Assembly: GCA_042408195.1 (NCBI GenBank)
Contig: JBHOQL010000072.1
Span: 31,913-95,912, forward strand
From: SpSt-600 sp042408195
GTDB taxonomy: Bacteria > Chloroflexota > Anaerolineae > SpSt-600
Direction of reading: 5' to 3'
Length of the DNA stretch: 64,000 nucleotides
The position numbers and the translations under genes are program-made. The notes under the pieces are model-generated. The model was not told the DNA's origin and made no database searches. It saw only the letters and a list, made by a program, of their open reading frames with translations. Shown piece by piece: positions 55,055-63,878 of the stretch; the stretch's first letter is position 1; every line of letters begins with the position of its first letter.

Positions 55055-57565
55055 TCAAGCCTTCGGAATTACGAAGTAAAAGGTGCTTCCTTTGCCCAAC
55101 TGGCTTTTGGCCCAGACCTTGCCTCCGTGCGCCTCCACTATACCTTTGACTATAGCCAGGCCAAGCCCCATGCCCCCAAACTGTCGCTTGGCAGAGCTAT
55201 CCACCTGATAGAAACGCTCGAAGATCTTGTCCAACTTATCTTCAGGTATCCCTATCCCGGTATCCTCCACCTCTGCCTGGACGTATTCCCCTACATCTTT
55301 GAGGCGTATGGTCACGGTCCCGCCGTAAGGGCTAAATTTTATGGCATTATTGATAAGGTTATCGAAAACCTGGATGAGCCGGTTCTTATCGCCTTTTACC
55401 AAGGGAAGATCCACAGGAATTTCCAACTTGAATTCAATCCCTGCGGTCTGAGCCATTAGAGTGGCGCTCCGGACGGATAGGCGGGCGATTTCTTCGAGAG
55501 AAACAGGCTCCAGTTTCAGTTCCTCTTTCTCGAGTTTCTGCAGAGTAATCATGTCTTCAACAAGCCTGGTCATAATGTCCGTTTTTTCAGAAACCACCTC
55601 AAGGGCTTCCTCCTGCTCTGGGGTCAAGGGGCCCATGGACTTCTCACGCATAAGTTCCACATAACCCTTTATGAAGGTAAGGGGTGATCGGAGTTCGTGA
55701 GAAACGTTTTGAAGGAGTTCTGTCTTGAAGCGGGAAAGTTCGCTAACTTCATCATAAGCTTTCTTCAAGGCTTCTGCTTTCTCTTTAAGCCGCTCGTAAA
55801 GGGTAGCATTCTCTATAGCTATAGCCGCTTGGACAGCTGCTATGGAAAGGAACCTCTCGTCATCTGGAGTGAAAGCATTAGGGATAATATGGTCAACGCT
55901 CAGGGTGCCGATCACTTTGTCCCTTATTTTTAGTGGCACTACCAGTATGGAGCGGACCGAGCGATCAAAGAAAATGAAATCGGGTTCAAGGTATGTATCA
56001 GGCACATAGATAGGTCGACCTAGGGCCACAGCTTTGCCGCTTATACCCTCCCCTACCCTAAGTTTAGCTTCTGTCCGCCATCGCGAAATTATGCCACTGG
56101 AGGCCTTTATCTCCAGAAGGCCTGTTTCCTCGTTGAGGAGGAAGATGCAAGCTGCGCGGCAGTCCATGACGTGCTTTATTATTTCCACGATGGTTTCCAG
56201 CACCACTGGGAGCTCAAGGCTTGACATAATCTGTTCAGATATAGCGTAAAGAGTGGCCATCTCAGCCAAGCGGTTTTCCATTTCTCTGTAGAGATAGGCC
56301 TTTTGAAGAGCCCCTGCCAGTACCCCCGCTACCGAGTTCATGAGAAGGAGTTCCTCATTGCTCAGGTGAGGGTTCATGAGGAGTATAAAGCCCATAACTC
56401 TATCTTTCAGTCGGATAGGAGCGGCGAAGGCAGGAATGCCTCCTGGCCCGTAAAATTCGAAGGAACCAGAACCTGTCAGTTTCTCCCTGATAGTTTCAGG
56501 ATTGATGGAGGTCACCAATTCGGGCTCTTCCCCCCACCGAGCTACTCCTTTAAGCTCTCCTGCTGATTCCAAGTAAATAGCGCCGGCTTTCACCGAAAAG
56601 ATGCCTTTCATGAATTCTCCAGCCACGACTTCTATCTCTTCGGGGTTCAAGACAAAAGAGAGGGCCTGGTTCAGTTCGTTAAGGAGGGAGAGGACCTTGA
56701 CTCTTCGTTCTTTCTCTCCTGCAAGGGAGAAATTTTCTACAGCTAAGGCTATCAATTCAGCCAGCGTTTCAGCCAAATAGAGCTCAATTTCGTCAAAGTG
56801 ATGGGCTGAAGAGAAAGCCAGAGCTACTGCGCCAAGATTTTTGAAACCCTTCTTCAGAGGGAGGGATATAACGGAACTGAAGGGATAATCCGGCCCCAGT
56901 TCTTCCACTATTATTGCAGAACCCCTTTCCACCGCCCTGGAGAGGAAATTTTTGGCTAGTTCGATTTCCTCAGGATTCCCCAGGATGCCTTCTTCTGGGA
57001 GCTTTATCCACCCGGCATCTGCTCCGAACAATTTTGTGAGCCCTTCCAGAGCAACTTTGGCTAAAGACTTGAGGTCCGGAGCAGAAGCCATTTGGAGGTT
57101 TATCTTGCGGATGAACTCAAAGCCCCTCCTTTGCCTCTTAAGTTTTTCGTTTAAAATGGCATTTTCCAGACTAAGAGCTAGATTGGAGGCAAAGGATTCA
57201 AGGAGCCTGAGGTGATATTCCCCAAAGGCACTGGGTTGTGGACTGGAAAGGGATAACACTCCCAGAGGACCCTCCCGACCTATTAATGGAGTGGCCATCC
57301 AGGAGCCCGGAGTTCCGTGAAGAGAGCTGTTCACTGGCAGAGTTTCCTTTTCTTTCCCCCAATCTTTTACAATTACAGAAGAGAGCGACTTCAAAACCCA
57401 ACCCTCCGCTCCCGCTTCCTCCACTGTCATCCAATTTTCGCCTCTGCGGGATAACACTTTAAAGATATTCCTCTCCTGGCAGTAAATGGCAAGGATGGGT
57501 TCGGCTTTGTGGAAAATTTCCTCCAATTTTGAGAAAACTTCCTCCACCACTTGCTCCAAAAGCAT
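55055..57565 (-). CDS. Soluble multi-GAF sensor histidine kinase
   Basis: An 836-residue kinase with no transmembrane segment. The first roughly 580 residues hold about four GAF-like domains, the last with VGEGISGKAVALGRPIYVPD and FIFFDRSVRSILVVPLKIRDKVIG. A coiled-coil linker leads to the HisKA domain with the phosphoacceptor in NVSHELRSPL, and a HATPase_c domain with NLINNAIKFSP (N box), DTGIGIP (G1) and GMGLGLAI (G2). All catalytic boxes are intact. No response regulator lies next to it. It is in the same run as the KaiC-like ATPase and two small membrane proteins, which may be its partners. Confidence 0.93.
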   Translation of the reverse strand: MLLEQVVEEVFSKLEEIFHKAEPILAIYCQERNIFKVLSRRGENWMTVEEAGAEGWVLKSLSSVIVKDWGKEKETLPVNSSLHGTPGSWMATPLIGREGPLGVLSLSSPQPSAFGEYHLRLLESFASNLALSLENAILNEKLKRQRRGFEFIRKINLQMASAPDLKSLAKVALEGLTKLFGADAGWIKLPEEGILGNPEEIELAKNFLSRAVERGSAIIVEELGPDYPFSSVISLPLKKGFKNLGAVALAFSSAHHFDEIELYLAETLAELIALAVENFSLAGEKERRVKVLSLLNELNQALSFVLNPEEIEVVAGEFMKGIFSVKAGAIYLESAGELKGVARWGEEPELVTSINPETIREKLTGSGSFEFYGPGGIPAFAAPIRLKDRVMGFILLMNPHLSNEELLLMNSVAGVLAGALQKAYLYREMENRLAEMATLYAISEQIMSSLELPVVLETIVEIIKHVMDCRAACIFLLNEETGLLEIKASSGIISRWRTEAKLRVGEGISGKAVALGRPIYVPDTYLEPDFIFFDRSVRSILVVPLKIRDKVIGTLSVDHIIPNAFTPDDERFLSIAAVQAAIAIENATLYERLKEKAEALKKAYDEVSELSRFKTELLQNVSHELRSPLTFIKGYVELMREKSMGPLTPEQEEALEVVSEKTDIMTRLVEDMITLQKLEKEELKLEPVSLEEIARLSVRSATLMAQTAGIEFKLEIPVDLPLVKGDKNRLIQVFDNLINNAIKFSPYGGTVTIRLKDVGEYVQAEVEDTGIGIPEDKLDKIFERFYQVDSSAKRQFGGMGLGLAIVKGIVEAHGGKVWAKSQLGKGSTFYFVIPKA

Positions 57566-57571
57566 CCCCCA

Positions 57572-57910
57572 TTACCTCTCCCTGAAAATCCAACCCCAGT
57601 ACTTCATTGTAACGGCAAAGGCAAAGAACATCCCAATGAAAAGGGGAACATGGTAAGCTAGCAGATAGAATTGGTTCGAACTAAGAAAAGGAGGTCTTGC
57701 CTCCAGAGGAACTAGAAGCAAGGAGGCCCTGATCAGTCTGGTGAAAAGGGCAACCGTCAGGAAAACACCGGCCGGATAAAAGAGTAGGTAATAGGGAGGC
57801 ATTCTCGTAACGGAGCCCAGCTTGCGGCTTAGCTCCATAAGGACAAAGCAGAGGTATATTGCACCCAACAAGGCAGAAGAGCTTAGAAGAGACAGCATTA
57901 AATCAATCAT
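57572..57910 (-). CDS. Small membrane protein A, KaiC/GAF-kinase locus
   Basis: A 112-residue protein with three to four hydrophobic helices and a short basic tail. The central segment LLFYPAGVFLTVALF shares FYPxxVFL with the small membrane protein encoded immediately upstream, so the two look like diverged paralogues. The start overlaps the upstream gene's stop by 4 bp, and the histidine kinase starts 6 bp after this stop. It could be the membrane input or docking part for the soluble kinase. No known family recognised. Confidence 0.75.
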   Translation of the reverse strand: MIDLMLSLLSSSALLGAIYLCFVLMELSRKLGSVTRMPPYYLLFYPAGVFLTVALFTRLIRASLLLVPLEARPPFLSSNQFYLLAYHVPLFIGMFFAFAVTMKYWGWIFRER

Positions 57911-58188
57911 CGCTTCCCCATCATCAATTCAAAGAGATATGCTGCCAAAGCGGAAGTAAGCAATCCTCCCAGAGAAAAAAAGACATCCCCCCGAAAATCT
58001 CCCACGAAATCGCCCCCTTTTCCCGCATAAATGAAAGCAGCCGTCAAGAAAAGGAATACGGCCAAGGGATAAAACTGGTAAAGCGTCCTCTGGCCGCTCT
58101 TCTTTTCGTAGAACCGGGCAATATACATAATAGTTATCAGTATTAAGCTGAAGAGAATCCAGGCGAGAAGCGTCGCCAGAATTTCCAT
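57907..58188 (-). CDS. Small membrane protein B, KaiC/GAF-kinase locus
   Basis: A 93-residue protein with three hydrophobic helices. The middle one is introduced by YQFYPLAVFLFLTAAF, sharing FYPxxVFL with the neighbouring 112-residue protein. A charged loop (GKGGDFVGDFRGD) lies between helices two and three. It starts 3 bp after the KaiC-like gene. Function unknown; co-expression with a KaiC-like ATPase and GAF kinase is the only clue. Confidence 0.75.
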   Translation of the reverse strand: MEILATLLAWILFSLILITIMYIARFYEKKSGQRTLYQFYPLAVFLFLTAAFIYAGKGGDFVGDFRGDVFFSLGGLLTSALAAYLFELMMGKR

Positions 58189-58191
58189 GCC

Positions 58192-58953
58192 TCATTTCCT
58201 TACGAAAGCTTCTATAAAGGATTCGGCCATGCGGCGAGGGGTGCCGCTCATGAGGCCCTCCCGCCCCTCAAACCGCTCCAGTATTTCTATCCCTCCAGGC
58301 GTTATTTCAAAGCGGCGGATGTCCTTGGCGTGATCGCTCCCTCGGAACTTGAGGACAAGGATGGCTTTGTGGATCCGGCTGTCGATCTCCACGTAACGGA
58401 GGAGAATGTAAGAGTCAACAATATAGCTCAAAGGGTAAGTCCCAATTTCGCTCCCCATAAGGGCAGGGCTTTCCCGGGTTAGGATAGCGGTAAGCTCAAG
58501 GCGCTTGAGGGCATTGACAAGGGAATACTCCATATTTCTCAGATCAACAGGATCCGAGGCAAGCCTCTCAAAGTGAGTTATACTATCTACAACGATCCTC
58601 TTAACCCCCATTTCCATGACTGCTTGCTCCACCATCCCGCTCACTCTTTCCAGGTCCAGTTTGAGGATTTCAGGACTGGTCATTATGACCTTCAGCAAGC
58701 CCTCTCTTTCCAATCTCCGGAAATCCCAGCCGAAGTTCTGCGCATCTCTATAGTATTGTTCGGGAAATTGCTCAAAAGTGACAAGCAGACCAGGTTCCCC
58801 GAATTTGACGATGCCGTTGTAAATAAACTGCATCCCCAAGGTGGATTTGCCCGTACCTGGGGCGCCTTCCACTAAGTTTACGGTAGCAGGGAAAAATCCT
58901 CCGGAAAGCATTTCATCAAGACCAGGAATGCCTGTTTTAACCCTTTCCAACAC
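58192..58953 (-). CDS. Single-domain KaiC-like (RecA-fold) ATPase
   Basis: A 253-residue KaiC/GvpD-type ATPase of one domain rather than the two of clock KaiC. Walker A is GAPGTGKST (residues 30-38), Walker B is in RIVVDS (about 117-122). Where KaiC has two catalytic glutamates, it reads TFEQ (Glu61, Gln62), so one is replaced. The region equivalent to the CII phosphorylation pair Ser431-Thr432 reads Ser-Tyr (LSYIVDS) by my alignment. The ending YVEI...VLKFRGSDHAKDIRRFEI is typical of the family. It starts at GTG inside the winged-helix gene, overlapping it by 17 bp. No KaiA or KaiB gene is present. Confidence 0.9.
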   Translation of the reverse strand: MLERVKTGIPGLDEMLSGGFFPATVNLVEGAPGTGKSTLGMQFIYNGIVKFGEPGLLVTFEQFPEQYYRDAQNFGWDFRRLEREGLLKVIMTSPEILKLDLERVSGMVEQAVMEMGVKRIVVDSITHFERLASDPVDLRNMEYSLVNALKRLELTAILTRESPALMGSEIGTYPLSYIVDSYILLRYVEIDSRIHKAILVLKFRGSDHAKDIRRFEITPGGIEILERFEGREGLMSGTPRRMAESFIEAFVRK

Positions 58954-59314
58954 CCACCTCCTGGCTTTTCAGAATGTGATAGACGACTCTAACTCTAACT
59001 TGTCTGTTCTTGCAGGCCTCCAGGAATTTCTCTACAAGCCGGCGTGTGTTCTCGTCCTTGGAGATTGAGTAAACAGGTATGCCCGCCACAAAATGCACCT
59101 CTAATAGCCCTTCCCTAACCATTTCTTCCAAGTTTTTCAGGACACTATCTAGGGACCTTCCACACTGGCGAGCAAGCCTTTCAGCGGTATCAACAGTGTG
59201 AGGATTAGAATAGAGGAGCTTGAGAAGATCCCATTTCACGAAGGAGTCTATCTTGCTCTTTATGAATTCCAGCAGTTCTGAGTTCATACTTTCAAGGAAT
59301 TTGTCTTCCTCCAT
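58937..59314 (-). CDS. Winged-helix protein linked to the KaiC-like ATPase
   Basis: A 125-residue soluble protein. A central winged-helix fold is suggested by KWDLLKLLYSNPHTVDTAERLARQCGRSLDSVLKNLEEMVREGLLEV, with a wing (FVAGIPVYSI). The flanks are charged helices. It begins 6 bp after secA and overlaps the KaiC-like gene by 17 bp. This tight link suggests it either regulates the locus or is a partner of the ATPase, as wHTH-KaiC pairs in other prokaryotes suggest. Confidence 0.75.
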   Translation of the reverse strand: MEEDKFLESMNSELLEFIKSKIDSFVKWDLLKLLYSNPHTVDTAERLARQCGRSLDSVLKNLEEMVREGLLEVHFVAGIPVYSISKDENTRRLVEKFLEACKNRQVRVRVVYHILKSQEVGVGKG

Positions 59315-59320
59315 TTACAT

Positions 59321-62300
59321 TTACCGCCTTCCCGTAAGTTCATCCTGTCGCATATGACAATGCTTGTATTTTTTGCCACTTCCACACCAGCAAGGATCAT
59401 TTCTGCCGAGGGGCTTCCGGTTCTGCGGGACCTGCGCCGTGGATGGTATCCTCGCTCGGGGAATTACAGGCATAGGCTCAGGCTTTCTCACCGCTATGGA
59501 GACATAAAGTATACCCTGGGCTATCTGGTCTCTTATCTGAGCCAACAGATTTTCATACATTTCATGGGCTTCCCGCTTGAAGGCGATAAGGGGGTCCTGA
59601 TGGCCGAAAGCCCTTAGCCCGATGCCTTCCTTAAGCTCGTCAAGATCAGTAAGGTGTCTAACCCACAGGGAATCCACTACCCTCAGCATTACGAAGCGGT
59701 CCCGCCCCAGCGCAAGAGCTTTGGCTATAGGCTTTTCAAGCCTTTCTCTCAAAGTGCGCCCTATAGCAGTAAGGGGCTTGGCCTTGACAGCTTCCAGTTC
59801 CTCCCCCAATTCTGCGGCGATAGCCTCGTAGACCAGACGGGAAACGGGGTTAGGGTCCAGGGCGAAGTCCACGAGCCGTTTGCCTTGTTCCGCCATGGCA
59901 TCCCAGAACTCGCGAGCCATGGTCACAGAGAGGGAATCGTAAGCTTTTTCGGCTAAGAAGTGGAGTTCCGCTTCTACCTGGCGGGGGTTTTTGCCGTGCC
60001 AGTTCTCGGGCGAGGGTAGGAAATCGGGCGGTATCACCGATTTCACTGCTGAGTGCAGGCCTTTCCAGTCGGGGCGACCGTCTTCACCCGCGGTTGAATA
60101 CGAGCTCACCAGGGCCGAAAGTTTCTCCTTCAAGATATCCATGACGAAGGGACGGAGGTTCTTCTGGCGCAGGATTTCCCTCCGCTGCCGGTAGATAACC
60201 TCCCTTTGCTTATTGACCACATCATCGTATTCCAACACATGCTTGCGGTAATCAAAGTTGTAGCCCTCCATCCGTATTTGGGCCTGTTCTATGGCCTTCG
60301 TGACGAGGCTGTGCTCAATAGGCATATCCTCATCGGCCCAAACTTTCTCCAGGAGGCCATGGGCGCCTCCCATCCTCCGCATCAGTTCATCTTCCAGGGA
60401 GACATAAAAGCGAGAAGAACCGGGGTCGCCCTGACGGCCTGCCCTGCCTCTGAGCTGGTTGTCGATACGGCGGGCTTCGTGGCGTTCGGTTCCAATAATG
60501 TGGAGGCCGCCAAGTTCTACCACCCTTATATGGTCTTCCCTGCATTTCCTGTACATTTCTGCCAGAACTTCAGCCCAACGGGTGGGAAAGCGGGTGGTAG
60601 GGTCTTCGCCACGGCGGAGCATCTTGAGAGCTTCGTCCCATTCGGCTGAGCGGATCTGGGTAAGGTCAAAACCTTCCTGGCGGAGCTTTTCCCGCGCCAA
60701 GCCCTCCGGGTTTCCCCCCAGGAGTATGTCAACTCCTCTTCCCGCCATGTTAGTGGCAATGGTGACCGCTCCCGGCCTTCCGGCCTGGGCGATTATCTGA
60801 GCTTCTTTCTCGTGATATTTGGCGTTCAGGACCTGATGAGGTATTCCTTCCCGGAGGATTTTTTCCAGCTTTTCAGGGTTCTCTATTCCAAGGATCTGGG
60901 CCAGACGGTTGATGTTCTCTTTGGCCAGGATGTTGGGGTTAACCCCCAGTTTCCGCGCCATAGAGTTTATTTCCCGGGGGTCAAGCTTTTCCAAGGGTAC
61001 GCTCAGGGCTTTGCTCCAGCGTTCCCTTTGATTGTCGTTTATATCGTTTCGTTGGTTGAGGGCATCTCTCAGGATGATCACCCTGGCCAGGTCCTGGAGT
61101 CTCTGGGGTGATAGCCTTGAACTCAGATGTTCGGATTTCTCTATGGACAAGGTGCCAACGAGGACCGGGCGGTCCTGGCAGTGGAGCTGGATAATTTCCT
61201 TGGTTACAGCCCTGAATTTGGATTCTTCGGTCTTGTAGACCACATCCGGGTAGTCAATGCGGATCATGGGCTTATGGGTTGGTATGACTACCACGTCAAG
61301 GCCGTAGATCTTATGGAACTCCTCAGCTTCGGTGGCGGCGGTGCCGGTCATACCGGCAAGTTTCTTGTAGAGGCGGAAGTAATTCTGGAAGGTAATCGTC
61401 GCCAAGGTTAGGCTTTCCCTTTGGATTGGCACTCCCTCCTTGGCCTCGATGGCTTGGTGAAGGCCTTCGGAGTAGCGGCGGCCATACATGAGCCTGCCAG
61501 TAAATTCGTCAACGATTATGACTTCGTTGTCCTTCACAATGTAATCTTTGTCCCTGTGGTAGAGGGCGTAGGCTCTGAGGGCATTGTCCAGGTAAGGTAT
61601 AAGGTTGAAATACTGGGGAGAATACAGGTTATCGATCCCCAGCATCCTTTCCACATTTGCGATTCCTTCCTCGGTAAGAGTTACGATGCGAGCTTTTTCA
61701 TCCACCTGGTAGTCGACCCCTGGGGTGAGTCGAGGGACAAGAGCGGCGAAGGTTTTGTAGAGCTCCGCTGATTCCTGAGCGGGGCCAGAGATGATAAGGG
61801 GCGTTCGGGCTTCATCTATAAGGATGTTGTCAATTTCGTCGACAATGGCGTAGTTGAGTTCTCTCTGCACGCACTCAGAGAGATCTTGGACCATGTTATC
61901 TCGCAGGTAATCAAAGCCGAATTCGTGGTTAGTGCCATAAGTGACATCAGCAAGGTAGGCCTCGCGTCTGGAGACAGGCCTCAGATGCTGGTAGCGGTCA
62001 TCTTCGGATATATAATCAGGGTCATAGATAAAAGAACTCATGGCGGGGTCGGCCGCAAGGGACTGAATAACCCCCACTTTAAGGCCCAAGAGGTGGTAGA
62101 TGGGGCCCATCCATTGGGTATCCCTCTTGGCCAGATAATCGTTAACAGTTACTACGTGCACGCCCCTGCCGGTAAGGGCATTGAGGTAGACTGGCAGTGT
62201 GGCTACCAGCGTCTTACCTTCGCCTGTCTTCATTTCAGCTACTTTGCCCTGATGTAAGACGATCCCCCCCATGAGTTGGACGTCAAAATGGCGGAGGCCT

Positions 62301-62665
62301 ATGGTGCGTTTGGAAGCTTCCCTAACAGCGGCGAAAGCCTTGGGCAAAATGCGGTTGAGGAATTTCTCTTCAGCTTGCCGAAGTTCTTCGTCTAAGCGGC
62401 GGTATTCTTCCTCCAATCTTTCCCTCAGCTCCGGATCCTCTTCAGCTTCAAGTTCGGCTTTTTTCTCCTCCACCCTTTCCCTAAGGGAAGCCGTTTCTTC
62501 CCTGAGCTCCCTGCGAAACTCTTCCGTAAGCTTCCTAAGGTCTTCATCTGAAAGTTTCTCCATTTCTGGTTCGAGGGAATTTATCTCTTGGACAAGGGGT
62601 TCGAGCTTTTTGAGCTCCCTTTCGTTGGGGTCGCCCAGGACGGTACCCAATAGTTTCTTGAGCAA
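59321..62665 (-). CDS. secA: Preprotein translocase ATPase SecA (long form)
   Basis: An 1114-residue SecA, about 200-250 residues longer than the usual 840-900. The DEAD motor has EMKTGEGKT (Walker A region), VDEIDNILIDEAR (DEAD region) and TNMAGRGVDI. A C-terminal SEC-C zinc motif (CWCGSGKKYKHC) is intact. An insertion of roughly 90 residues (about 512-603) splits the normally continuous SIEKSE...GIPHQVLNAK stretch of the second nucleotide-binding fold. SecA pushes preproteins through SecYEG. It starts 10 bp after prs, and five further genes follow with almost no gap. Confidence 0.97.
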   Translation of the reverse strand: MLKKLLGTVLGDPNERELKKLEPLVQEINSLEPEMEKLSDEDLRKLTEEFRRELREETASLRERVEEKKAELEAEEDPELRERLEEEYRRLDEELRQAEEKFLNRILPKAFAAVREASKRTIGLRHFDVQLMGGIVLHQGKVAEMKTGEGKTLVATLPVYLNALTGRGVHVVTVNDYLAKRDTQWMGPIYHLLGLKVGVIQSLAADPAMSSFIYDPDYISEDDRYQHLRPVSRREAYLADVTYGTNHEFGFDYLRDNMVQDLSECVQRELNYAIVDEIDNILIDEARTPLIISGPAQESAELYKTFAALVPRLTPGVDYQVDEKARIVTLTEEGIANVERMLGIDNLYSPQYFNLIPYLDNALRAYALYHRDKDYIVKDNEVIIVDEFTGRLMYGRRYSEGLHQAIEAKEGVPIQRESLTLATITFQNYFRLYKKLAGMTGTAATEAEEFHKIYGLDVVVIPTHKPMIRIDYPDVVYKTEESKFRAVTKEIIQLHCQDRPVLVGTLSIEKSEHLSSRLSPQRLQDLARVIILRDALNQRNDINDNQRERWSKALSVPLEKLDPREINSMARKLGVNPNILAKENINRLAQILGIENPEKLEKILREGIPHQVLNAKYHEKEAQIIAQAGRPGAVTIATNMAGRGVDILLGGNPEGLAREKLRQEGFDLTQIRSAEWDEALKMLRRGEDPTTRFPTRWAEVLAEMYRKCREDHIRVVELGGLHIIGTERHEARRIDNQLRGRAGRQGDPGSSRFYVSLEDELMRRMGGAHGLLEKVWADEDMPIEHSLVTKAIEQAQIRMEGYNFDYRKHVLEYDDVVNKQREVIYRQRREILRQKNLRPFVMDILKEKLSALVSSYSTAGEDGRPDWKGLHSAVKSVIPPDFLPSPENWHGKNPRQVEAELHFLAEKAYDSLSVTMAREFWDAMAEQGKRLVDFALDPNPVSRLVYEAIAAELGEELEAVKAKPLTAIGRTLRERLEKPIAKALALGRDRFVMLRVVDSLWVRHLTDLDELKEGIGLRAFGHQDPLIAFKREAHEMYENLLAQIRDQIAQGILYVSIAVRKPEPMPVIPRARIPSTAQVPQNRKPLGRNDPCWCGSGKKYKHCHMRQDELTGRR

Positions 62666-62675
62666 TTTTCCCTCC

Positions 62676-63644
62676 TCACTCCTTGAACAAAGCTCCTACC
62701 GATACTCCCATATGGATGCGCCTTATGACTTCACCCAGCAGCGGGCCCACGGATATGGTCTTGATATTAGGGAGCCTTGCCCTTTTTTCTGGGCTTATAG
62801 GGACAGTGTTGGTCACCACAATTTCTTTAATATCCAGCCCTTCCAGGTTATTGTAGCAATACGGTGGCGACAGAATTGGGTGCACAGCACAAACGTAGAC
62901 ATCCCTGCAGCCGGACCTTTTGGCAGCATTATAAGCGTGAGCTATAGTGGAAGCAGTGTCTATTTCGTCGTCAACTATAAGGACATTCTTGCCTTTTACA
63001 TCGCCGATTATTCCATAATCTATCACTTTTGAGCCTTCGCCTGCGGTAAAGCGTCTCTTTTCCACTATGGCAAGTGGGGCTCCGAGCCTTTCGGCGAAGT
63101 TGCGGGCTTTCCTGACGGCTCCCACATCGGGGGCCAGAACTACAAGGTCGGGGATGTTTTTTTCTATAAAATACTCCTCCAGCAGGAAGAAAACGTGGAT
63201 TTCGTCCACCGGTATGTTGAAGAAGCCTTGGATTTGAGGGGCGTGGAGGTCAATGGTGAGGACCCTATCGGCTCCAGCCACGGTTATGAGGTCAGCCACG
63301 AGCCTGGCGGTTATGGGAACTCTGGGCTCATCCTTCTTGTCAGTGCGACCATAAGCATAGTAAGGGATTACGGCCGTTATCCGCCCAGCCGAGTCTCTCT
63401 TTAGAGCATCAATAGCGATCAGAAGTTCTACCAGGTTTCGGTTTACAGGGGAACAAGTAGGCTGGACGAAAAAGACATCCTTGGCCCTTACACTGGAAAG
63501 CAACCGGACAAAGATGTTCTCGTTTGGAAATTCAAAAATTTCGATTCCCCCCAGTTTTACTCCCAGGTAATCGGCAATTTCTCTGGCGAGTTCAGGATGA
63601 GCTCTCCCGCTGTAGATGACAAGGTCCCCATACATCTTGTACAT
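62676..63644 (-). CDS. prs: Ribose-phosphate pyrophosphokinase
   Basis: A 322-residue PRPP synthetase, which makes 5-phosphoribosyl diphosphate for nucleotide, histidine and tryptophan synthesis. It has NENIFVRLLSSVRAKDVFFVQPTCSPVNRN, YYAYGRTDKKDEPRVPI, the DLHAPQIQGFF loop and the PRPP-binding VLIVDDEIDTASTIAHA. ATG 63644 is preferred (GGGAGG, 7 nt upstream) to a longer frame starting at 63749, whose extra N-terminus is unrelated hydrophobic sequence. It heads the long run that ends at 52142. Confidence 0.95.
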   Translation of the reverse strand: MYKMYGDLVIYSGRAHPELAREIADYLGVKLGGIEIFEFPNENIFVRLLSSVRAKDVFFVQPTCSPVNRNLVELLIAIDALKRDSAGRITAVIPYYAYGRTDKKDEPRVPITARLVADLITVAGADRVLTIDLHAPQIQGFFNIPVDEIHVFFLLEEYFIEKNIPDLVVLAPDVGAVRKARNFAERLGAPLAIVEKRRFTAGEGSKVIDYGIIGDVKGKNVLIVDDEIDTASTIAHAYNAAKRSGCRDVYVCAVHPILSPPYCYNNLEGLDIKEIVVTNTVPISPEKRARLPNIKTISVGPLLGEVIRRIHMGVSVGALFKE

Positions 63645-63686
63645 TTGGCTGCCTCCCTTAGAAAGTTCTGGGCCGCTTCTCAAGAA

Positions 63687-63692
63687 ATTATA
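63687..63692 (-). promoter_or_regulatory. -10 box of the long prs-secA-KaiC-kinase run
   Basis: On the minus strand TATAAT (63692-63687) lies 43 bp before the prs ATG. The -35 is poor (TTTTGT at 17 bp or TTGTTT at 15 bp). It is the only plausible promoter ahead of the ten-gene run. Confidence 0.5.
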
Positions 63693-63878
63693 TAACAAAA
63701 CCGAGATAAACAAAAGCTGTATGGACAAGACACCAGCATTCATGAGCATCCCCGGTTTTATTGCAAGGGTGTCAGGTAACAGGCGAAGCTCCTAACTTTC
63801 CTGGGACTCTTGTCGGGAACTGGCTTGATCGATAAAGGCAAGGTTTGGGACGAATAAGCACTTGACTTTACCCACATC

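Noticed and set aside
62271..63032. 253-residue plus-strand frame, serine-rich, opposite secA and prs
   Set aside because: Low-complexity antisense of coiled, Glu/Arg-rich SecA sequence. No ribosome site or motif.
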